Source of the DNA: UBA6544 sp049601975
GTDB taxonomy: Bacteria; Pseudomonadota; Alphaproteobacteria; UBA8366
Length of the DNA: 15,685 nucleotides
Direction of reading: 5' to 3'
Assembly (NCBI GenBank): GCA_049601975.1
Contig: JBMYRC010000103.1
Coordinates: 1 to 15,685, forward strand
Position 1 is the first letter of the stretch; every line of letters starts with the position of its first letter. Below the pieces are notes generated by a model. The model worked only from the letters and a program-made list of their open reading frames with translations, was not told the origin of the DNA and did not search any database. Below are positions 7,863 through 13,684 of the stretch, one piece after another. Both the position numbers and the translations under genes were made by a program.

Positions 7863-7881
7863 TCAATCATCGCGCGATTGA
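7863..7881. repeat. Short inverted repeat upstream of Hpt-receiver pseudogene
   Basis: TCAATC (7863-7868) and GATTGA (7876-7881) are perfect inverted repeats separated by ATCGCGC. They sit 9 bp upstream of ATG 7890, where an operator or leader hairpin of the now-dead gene could have been. The repeat is short enough to be chance. Confidence 0.25.
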
Positions 7882-7889
7882 CCCAAGAT

Positions 7890-8678
7890 ATGTCCAAAAT
7901 TGACATCCAAGATGCGTTAGAACGCCTGAAGCAATAATTCATTGATACGAGCGCCGAGAAGCTCGACAAAATTGATCGCATTATCGACCAACTCTATCGT
8001 GGTGAAGAAGATGATCGCGGCGCCGATTTCGTCGAATTCCAACGCGACATCCACAGCTTGAAAGGGTCTGCCGGCACTTACGGCTTCGATTCAGTCAGCC
8101 TCATCGCACATCGGTTGGAAGATTATATTTAGACTACTTGGCAACTCACGAGCGAGAACCTGCTGGATGTTTAAAAATATATTGACCGAATCAGGGATAT
8201 TCTTGAGGGCGGAGACGAGATTGCCGCGGAGCGGCTAAGTGGCATTTTGGAGTCTCCGCCGACCAGTGGACCGGCGTAGACCTCCTCAAAGACAGAAGAA
8301 AATGTTGTTGCCTTGCTGGTCATGACAAAGGGCGTGCAACGAAAGCTCGTTACCGCTGACCTTTCCAACAAAGGCTTCGAATTAGCCTATGCGGATCACC
8401 CGCTCGACGCGTTCAGATTGGCTGTTTCCTTGAAACCGAACTTGGTTATCACATCGTTGGAATTCGACAGTCTCAGTGGACTGGAACTCGCGAGGGCACT
8501 GCGCGGTGTCGATGTTCTGTCCGAAACTCCGGTCGTCTTATTGACCAGCCATGCGGTCGAGGGAATGTCCGAAGCACTTCCCTCGCACAGCCTAGCCATT
8601 CATAAAGACTCCCGTTTCGCCGCTAAACTGGCTGATGCCCTGCAGGAGCTTGGGTTTTCCACCGCCTCAAAAAGCTAG
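7890..8678 (+). pseudogene. Hpt-receiver two-domain protein broken by four in-frame stops
   Basis: One frame from ATG 7890 to the TAG at 8676-8678 encodes 262 codons with homology-like sequence throughout, interrupted by TAA 7935, TAG 8130, TAA 8172 and TAG 8277. No frameshift is present. The first half is a histidine phosphotransfer domain: the phosphoacceptor motif HSLKGSAGTYG begins at codon 55. The second half looks like a response-regulator receiver domain (SLSGLELARALR, VVLLTSH, and the conserved Lys at codon 239). Its phosphoacceptor Asp is replaced by Ser (codon 189) and the N-terminal acidic pair is absent, so even the ancestral receiver was probably not phosphorylated. Each stop is one C-to-T change from a Gln codon (CAA or CAG), although other ancestors are possible. 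The intact piece from TTG 8313 has no ribosome binding site and probably is not made. The parent protein would have worked in a phosphorelay; no partner kinase is nearby. Confidence 0.85.
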
Positions 8679-8718
8679 AATCTCGCGAAAAGCCCAATAC
8701 ACTAAAACATTGAGGGCC

Positions 8719-8728
8719 GGACCGGTCC
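8719..8728. repeat. 10-bp perfect palindrome GGACCGGTCC
   Basis: GGACCGGTCC reads the same on both strands and lies about 40 bp upstream of the racemase-like gene, in the 90-bp gap after the Hpt-receiver pseudogene. No T-run follows, so it is not a terminator. It could be an operator, or chance. Confidence 0.25.
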
Positions 8729-8768
8729 CACCTATCGTAGACGCCGTTTACAAACCTGCGGCGCGCTC

Positions 8769-9524
8769 ATGAAAATTTTGCTCGTTAATCCAAATATTAC
8801 CGATGCCGTTACCGACGTGATGGCGCTCGAAGCTCGGCGCAGCGCATCGCCAGGTGTTGAAATACATGCCGCAACCGCCGCTTTCGGCGCACAATATATA
8901 GAGACGAGGGTCGAAGCGGCTGTCGCTTCCCACGCACTTCTCGACGTGTTGGCGGAACGGGCACATGGTTATGATGCGGTGATTGTCTCCGCCTTTGGCG
9001 ATCCGGGACTCGCGGCCGCAAAGGAAATGCTCGACATCCCCGTCGTCGGCTTGTCGGAAGCGTCGCTGCATACAGCCTATACATTGGGCCGCCGGATTGT
9101 CGTCGTTTGTCTGACACCACGTCTTCGTGATTGGTATGACGAATCGGCGGAGGCTGCTGGATTGGCGGATCGACTTGTTGGTTTGCGCGTTGTCCAAAGC
9201 CCAGTTCGTGACATCTCGACCGTTGTGCTGGATCTTAAGGAACCACTGCGTAAGGAATGCCTGAAGGCTGTGGCGGAGGATCGCGCTGATGTTGTCATAC
9301 TCGGTGGCGGACCAACCGCTGGCCTCGCCCATGAAATCCGGGATGAGATACCCGTGCCGCTTCTCGACGGTGTCACTTGCGCGGTTCAACTCGCGGAAGC
9401 CTTGGTGCGCATTCGCCCGACCGCGCCGACGCAAGGTGGTTTCTCGCAACCCGGACCAAAACCAACGACCGGTTTATCACCCGCTCTGACGACATACTTC
9501 AAGGGATCACGGCGAAATCAATAG
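8769..9524 (+). CDS. Asp/Glu/hydantoin racemase family protein lacking both catalytic Cys
   Basis: A 251-residue protein starting MKILLVNPNIT, the typical opening of the hydantoin/allantoin racemase branch of the Asp/Glu racemase superfamily. SAFGDPGL at 74-81 corresponds to the CFGDPG loop that carries the first catalytic cysteine; here the position is A75. VVILGGG at 175-181 corresponds to the LGC loop of the second cysteine; here it is G180. PVVGLSEA (91-98) and PVPLLDGV (195-202) are other family blocks. The last 35 residues are Pro/Gly-rich and look disordered. Known members invert an alpha carbon next to a carbonyl by a two-cysteine mechanism, which this protein cannot use. A decarboxylase or isomerase role, or a binding role, is possible. 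No strong ribosome binding site precedes ATG 8769. The stop is 8 nt before the dioxygenase start, so the pair is likely one operon. Confidence 0.85.
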   Translation: MKILLVNPNITDAVTDVMALEARRSASPGVEIHAATAAFGAQYIETRVEAAVASHALLDVLAERAHGYDAVIVSAFGDPGLAAAKEMLDIPVVGLSEASLHTAYTLGRRIVVVCLTPRLRDWYDESAEAAGLADRLVGLRVVQSPVRDISTVVLDLKEPLRKECLKAVAEDRADVVILGGGPTAGLAHEIRDEIPVPLLDGVTCAVQLAEALVRIRPTAPTQGGFSQPGPKPTTGLSPALTTYFKGSRRNQ

Positions 9525-9532
9525 GTGCGCGA

Positions 9533-10369
9533 ATGGACTACAAACATATCCAAGTAAAACCGATTGCCGGCGCTCTCGGGGCGGAAATTCACGGTGTCGA
9601 TCTAGCCCGGCTGGACGACGAAACCTTTGCCGAAATCCATCACGCGTTCCTAGAAAACCTCGTTATCTTCTTCCGGGGCCAGACGATCACACCTGATCAG
9701 CAAGTAGCCTTTTCCGCCCGCTTCGCACCGATCGGATATTACCCGTTCCTCAAAGGCCTGCCTGATCATCCCGCAGTCATCGAAGTCCGAAAAGAACCCG
9801 AGGATAAACTAAACTTCGGCGGTGTCTGGCATACAGACACTGCCTATCTCGCAAAGCCGCCGATGGGATCTGTCCTCTACGCCAAGGAAATTCCAGAAAA
9901 CGGCGGCGATACCATGTTCGCCAATTTGTATCTTGCTTACGAAACTCTATCCGGACCCATGAAAGCCATACTGGACGGTCGCAAGGCGGTAAATTCTTCG
10001 CGAAAGGGCGACGCGGCGGCGGGACGCCAAAAAAGCGTCGATGAAAACCCCAAGGACGCCTCCGACGTTCAGACGGAATCCATCCATCCAGTCCTTCGAA
10101 CCCATCCGGAGACGGGCCGCCAAGCGCTCTATGTCAATCGGGGCCATACGGTCTGCTTCGACGGGGCGACACCGGAGGAAAGCGCGCCGATTTTGGAATT
10201 CCTCTTCGAGCACCAAATCCGGCCCGAGTTCACCTGCCGTTTCCAATGGGCGCCCGGCTCCATCGCCGTATGGGATAATAGGTGCGCCTTACACTATCCA
10301 TTAAACGACTATCACGGCCAACGCCGCGTGATGCATCGCGTCACGATGGAGGGAGGTGCGCCGCAATGA
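9533..10369 (+). CDS. TauD/TfdA-family Fe(II)/2-oxoglutarate dioxygenase
   Basis: A 278-residue enzyme of the usual TauD length. The iron facial triad is H100 and D102 in WHTDTAY and H254 in ALHYP. R265 or R269 in the QRRVMHRVTM segment is placed to bind 2-oxoglutarate. The N-terminal GAEIHGVDL and the FFRGQ block are typical. Such enzymes hydroxylate a substrate (taurine, aryloxyacetates, alkyl sulfates, carnitine-like acids and others) while converting 2-oxoglutarate and oxygen to succinate and CO2, in the cytoplasm. The frame is open back to 9377, inside the racemase gene, but ATG 9533 is preferred: AGGTG at 9523-9527 sits 5 nt upstream, overlapping the racemase stop. The C-terminal QTESIHPVLRTHPETGRQALYVN region matches the family. 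The substrate cannot be told from sequence; taurine itself is not implied, since no sulfonate transporter genes are present. Confidence 0.93.
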   Translation: MDYKHIQVKPIAGALGAEIHGVDLARLDDETFAEIHHAFLENLVIFFRGQTITPDQQVAFSARFAPIGYYPFLKGLPDHPAVIEVRKEPEDKLNFGGVWHTDTAYLAKPPMGSVLYAKEIPENGGDTMFANLYLAYETLSGPMKAILDGRKAVNSSRKGDAAAGRQKSVDENPKDASDVQTESIHPVLRTHPETGRQALYVNRGHTVCFDGATPEESAPILEFLFEHQIRPEFTCRFQWAPGSIAVWDNRCALHYPLNDYHGQRRVMHRVTMEGGAPQ

Positions 10370-10446
10370 CGAGGCTCGATCGGTTTGAATCAACCTACCG
10401 CGCCGCGTTATTAGACCGAATTGAATCCGAAAACCTGATCTTATAG
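10366..10446 (+). CDS. 26-codon ORF overlapping dioxygenase stop
   Basis: ATG 10366 overlaps the dioxygenase stop as ATGA, and a strong GGAGGGAGG lies about 9-17 nt upstream inside the dioxygenase gene. The ORF encodes 26 residues beginning MTRLDRFE and rich in Arg, Glu and Leu, ending at TAG 10444-10446. Overlap and ribosome binding site suggest translational coupling. It may be a real small protein or, more likely, the leftover start of a truncated gene, given the decay seen elsewhere. No family is recognised. Confidence 0.3.
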   Translation: MTRLDRFESTYRAALLDRIESENLIL

Positions 10447-10496
10447 CTACCTACCATCATTTCCATTCGCAAGGCCTATGCGTTGGCGTTCCTGCG

Positions 10497-11954
10497 CTAA
10501 TACCCCGGCGGTGCCGAAAATCCGCACAATCCATCCTCCAAGAGTTCAGCAAATCGTATCGTGCGTAAATCCTGGAGATAAGGCCCGATAGCCTGCACAC
10601 CAACCGGCAGACCATTGTCGGACGGACCCGCCGGAAACACCGTTGAAGGTAAGTATGGCAGCGTCGCCATTCCGGCCCAAAACAATTGATCGTTATAACT
10701 TTCCTGGCGGCCATTGACCGTAATGGTCCGTTCATGGCGCGGACGATCTTGATCGTGTTGGATCGCGGTACTGGCCGCGATGGGACAGAGAAAGATATCC
10801 CACTCTTGAAAGAATGCGGCCCAGGCATCTCGAATGCGGCGGCGATCCTGTTCGGCGGTAAAGAAATGACGATGGCCCTGCACAGCGGCACGGTTTAGAT
10901 AGGCCCAATAGCTCCGATCATCTGGTGCAAGCTTGGCGGCGACTTCCCGTGCCGACGCAAATTCTTCATCATTCATGAGCGCGCCGGTGGCACCACGTAA
11001 GATCGTCAAATATCGATCTTGCGCCTGCGCGAAATCGAATTCGGGTCGAGCGGTATGTGAAACCGCCGCACCTTGCGACACGCAATAATCGGCGACGCGA
11101 TGTACCGCCGCTTTTACCTGTTCATCGACACGGCAAACACTTTCGTCGAGACACACGGCGACCCGAAAGTCGCTCAATTTGTCATGCGCCTCGACCGGCA
11201 GATCCAACCGCCAGGCCGCCGACTCTTCACGACTTGGACCAGCTAATAGCTCTAACCCCAAACGCAAATCAGCCGACGTCCGCGCCATCGGCCCGGCGAC
11301 CAGCAAATCGAGTTCCACTTCTAAGCCAGGGACAGTATGGCCATCGGTCGGGACCACACCGAACGATGCTTTATGACCGTAGACACCACAAAAATGCGAC
11401 GGGCTGCGGATCGACGCTCCAATATCGCTGCCGACCTCGAGCGGCGTCATCCCCGCGGCCAGAGCTGCCGCCGCACCACCGGAGGAGCCGCCCGGGCTGC
11501 GTGTCACATCCCACGGATTGTTGGTCGTGCCGTAAATATCGTTGAAAGTCTGCCAATCGCTCAGCATCGGCGGCACATTGGTCTTGCCGAGGATAATGGC
11601 GCCTGCCGCCTTCAGTTTCTCCGCTATGAGCGAGTCGCGCGGCGCCACATTGTTGCGTAAATTCGGAACACCCCAGGTCGTGGACAGGCCAGCGAGATCG
11701 AACGCCTCCTTAATTGTCATCGGCACGCCATGAAGACGACCCATGATCTCGCCATTCTCACGCGCTCGGTCCGCTTCGTTCGCCGCCTCACGAGCTGCTT
11801 CGAAATTGCGCACGACCACCGCGTTAATCAACGGATCAATCGCTTCAATACGAGCAATCGCGGCGTCGACCGCTTCTCGCGCGGTTATATCGCCAGATCG
11901 CAGTTTCGCTGCCAGAGACGTCGCGCTCTCGAATGGATCCATCATCGAATTCAT
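10497..11954 (-). CDS. Amidase, amidase-signature family
   Basis: A 485-residue amidase-signature hydrolase of normal length. The Ser-cisSer-Lys triad is complete: K82 in MTIKEAFD, the cis-Ser at S157 or S158 in SPGGSSGG, and the nucleophile S181 in DIGASIRSPS. GRLHGVP (72-78) and GKTNVP (123-128) are typical flanking blocks. It should hydrolyse an amide to acid and ammonia in the cytoplasm; no signal peptide is seen. ATG 11954 follows AGGGGAAAGAC, a good ribosome binding site. It lies 25 bp downstream of the DHA2 transporter gene on the same strand and is probably co-transcribed. The end faces the dioxygenase operon across 127 bp in which no clear terminator is visible. Substrate unknown; relatives include aryl- and aliphatic-amide hydrolases as well as GatA. 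GatA itself is unlikely here because gatB and gatC are absent. Confidence 0.92.
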   Translation of the reverse strand: MNSMMDPFESATSLAAKLRSGDITAREAVDAAIARIEAIDPLINAVVVRNFEAAREAANEADRARENGEIMGRLHGVPMTIKEAFDLAGLSTTWGVPNLRNNVAPRDSLIAEKLKAAGAIILGKTNVPPMLSDWQTFNDIYGTTNNPWDVTRSPGGSSGGAAAALAAGMTPLEVGSDIGASIRSPSHFCGVYGHKASFGVVPTDGHTVPGLEVELDLLVAGPMARTSADLRLGLELLAGPSREESAAWRLDLPVEAHDKLSDFRVAVCLDESVCRVDEQVKAAVHRVADYCVSQGAAVSHTARPEFDFAQAQDRYLTILRGATGALMNDEEFASAREVAAKLAPDDRSYWAYLNRAAVQGHRHFFTAEQDRRRIRDAWAAFFQEWDIFLCPIAASTAIQHDQDRPRHERTITVNGRQESYNDQLFWAGMATLPYLPSTVFPAGPSDNGLPVGVQAIGPYLQDLRTIRFAELLEDGLCGFSAPPGY

Positions 11955-11979
11955 GTCTTTCCCCTAACCAGCCTTGGAC

Positions 11980-13536
11980 TTAATTCGAGCGTTCCCGGGA
12001 TCGGGCTAGTATCCAGACCGGGCCGAGACCGGCAAATGCGATCAGCCCGAGCATGAAAAAGGCATCCTGGTAACCATGGGTGCTCGCTTGGGCAAATAGG
12101 ATTTCGCCAAAATAGTGTAGTGCACCAGCCCCCCTATCCGAGGCGGCGACGCCGGCTTCGGACAGTAGCCGTCGGATGCTCTCCAGTAATTCGGAACTCG
12201 CCGAGTTTGCCTTCGATTGCATGGCGGAAAACGCATCTCCATGGAACGGTATGCGGGTTTCCATGAAAGCAATGACACAGTTCATGCCGAACGCCGCCCC
12301 TAATTGTCGTATCAGATTGATGGTTCCGGACGCTTGATTGACCATCTCGCTCGGCACCGCCTTCAGCGCCGTCGCGTTGACGACCGGTGTCGTGCAGGCG
12401 AGCCCGATCCGGATAAAAAGCGTCCAAAAGACGAAGGTCCAAAAGGGCGTATTCACATCCGCGGTACTCAAAAGAGAGAAAGCCACACAATAGGACATCA
12501 AACCTGCGCCGATGATGATATGAGGTGGCAATTGATCTGAAATGCGACCCGCAATCGGGAAGAACAACAATAGGGAAAGGCCGCCCGGCATTAGTAGATA
12601 ACCAGCCCGCAGCGGCGTGTATCCTTGGACTTCCTGCACGAAAACCGGGATCAAGAAAGTCGATGTCAAAAAGATACAGCCGCTAAAAAAGGCCACAATG
12701 GCCGCCGAGGAAAATCGCGAATATCGGAACACATGCATGTTCATCAAGGGATTGTGCGCGAAATGCTCCCAAATGATGAAAGCAATCGCCGATGCGCCGC
12801 CAGCGCAGAATAACATCGCGATGTAATCAGAACTCCACCCTTCTCGTTGTCCGCCCGACAGTGCCAGCATAAGATTGAACAAGGCAGAACACAGCAGAAC
12901 AAACCCGATGAAATCGAATTCGGGGATTTTCCGGTCAATTTTCTTCGATGGCATGAACAAAAAACCGAGGAGAACCGCGAGAGCGGACGTCGGCAAGGTC
13001 AAGAAAAACACGTACCGCCAGTTGAACAGCTCAATAGCGATCCCACCCAAGGTCGGACCAATTGCCGGCGCTAGCACGATCCCCATGGAATAGAGACCCA
13101 TCGCCATACCGCGACGCGACGGCGGAAATACCTTGAACGTGACGGCCATGGTCAACGGCTGGATAACACCCGCAGCCATGCCTTGCATCAAGCGCCCAAA
13201 GTTCAGCGCGAGTTCGCTTTCCGCAACACCGCTCATCATCGATCCGGCGATAAAAACCAACATCATCACTGCATAAGTGAGACGTTCGCCGATAAAGGAA
13301 ATAAACCAGGAAGCAGTCACCATCCCCGCGGTCATCGCCGCGAAGTACCCAGAGGACAAAAGCTGCGCCTTGTCCCGACCGATACTGAAAGCCCCCATGA
13401 TGTCAGGAAAGGCGACGTTGACCGTCGTCATCGACAGCACCACGGTCATGGCGCCAACCATGCAGGTGATGGTCGCCAACCAACGGTATGCGGGCCCGTA
13501 GCGCGCGAAGAGATCGTCTATGCTTTCCGTAACCAA
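11980..13536 (-). CDS. DHA2-type MFS transporter (EmrB/QacA-like)
   Basis: A 518-residue very hydrophobic protein, of the length of 14-helix drug:proton antiporters. The motif B-like segment RLMQGMAAGVIQP is at about 115-127, the antiporter motif C (GIVLAPAIGPTLGG) at 152-165, and the DHA2-typical NWRYVFFLTLP at 172-182. It sits in the inner membrane and would use the proton gradient to expel a small molecule. EmrB-type proteins often pair with a periplasmic EmrA adaptor; none is adjacent. The start is uncertain: the first usable codon is TTG 13536, with a short cytoplasmic leader before helix 1 at about residue 18. No strong ribosome binding site is visible, and the first in-frame ATG falls inside helix 1. 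The next gene downstream is the amidase (25 bp). The upstream gene, the Abhydrolase_10 protein, is 148 bp away, so a promoter may lie between them. Confidence 0.9.
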   Translation of the reverse strand: MVTESIDDLFARYGPAYRWLATITCMVGAMTVVLSMTTVNVAFPDIMGAFSIGRDKAQLLSSGYFAAMTAGMVTASWFISFIGERLTYAVMMLVFIAGSMMSGVAESELALNFGRLMQGMAAGVIQPLTMAVTFKVFPPSRRGMAMGLYSMGIVLAPAIGPTLGGIAIELFNWRYVFFLTLPTSALAVLLGFLFMPSKKIDRKIPEFDFIGFVLLCSALFNLMLALSGGQREGWSSDYIAMLFCAGGASAIAFIIWEHFAHNPLMNMHVFRYSRFSSAAIVAFFSGCIFLTSTFLIPVFVQEVQGYTPLRAGYLLMPGGLSLLLFFPIAGRISDQLPPHIIIGAGLMSYCVAFSLLSTADVNTPFWTFVFWTLFIRIGLACTTPVVNATALKAVPSEMVNQASGTINLIRQLGAAFGMNCVIAFMETRIPFHGDAFSAMQSKANSASSELLESIRRLLSEAGVAASDRGAGALHYFGEILFAQASTHGYQDAFFMLGLIAFAGLGPVWILARSRERSN

Positions 13537-13684
13537 GATCAGTGCGGACTTTCGTTCTACGGCGACTCATTGAACTTGTCGGCAGATTGAAACACGCAAC
13601 AATGAGGAAGCGCCATTCTGCCGTGAACATTAGTTATTTCAACTGGATCCCCCAAGAGCCCAGACGGCGGATCGCCGCAGGCAA
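13537..13684. promoter_or_regulatory. Spacer before transporter; possible promoter and hairpin
   Basis: This 148-bp stretch separates the hydrolase stop from the transporter start on the minus strand. A short hairpin (CGGCG, GAT, CGCCG at 13665-13677) lies just after the hydrolase stop but has no T-run. On the minus strand TTGAAA followed 17 bp later by AGAATG resembles a weak sigma-70 promoter. Either reading is tentative; readthrough from the hydrolase into the transporter is equally possible. Confidence 0.25.

Noticed and set aside
8313..8678. Stand-alone 121-residue receiver-domain gene
   Set aside because: It starts at a TTG with no ribosome binding site and is the tail of the longer Hpt-receiver frame that begins at 7890; the phosphoacceptor Asp is also missing.
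8748..9449. 233-residue minus-strand reading frame
   Set aside because: Antisense to the racemase-like gene, whose family blocks are clear; the antisense product has no recognisable domain.
9377..9532. N-terminal extension of the dioxygenase
   Set aside because: It overlaps the racemase coding sequence in another frame; ATG 9533 has a well-spaced AGGTG and matches the family's usual start.
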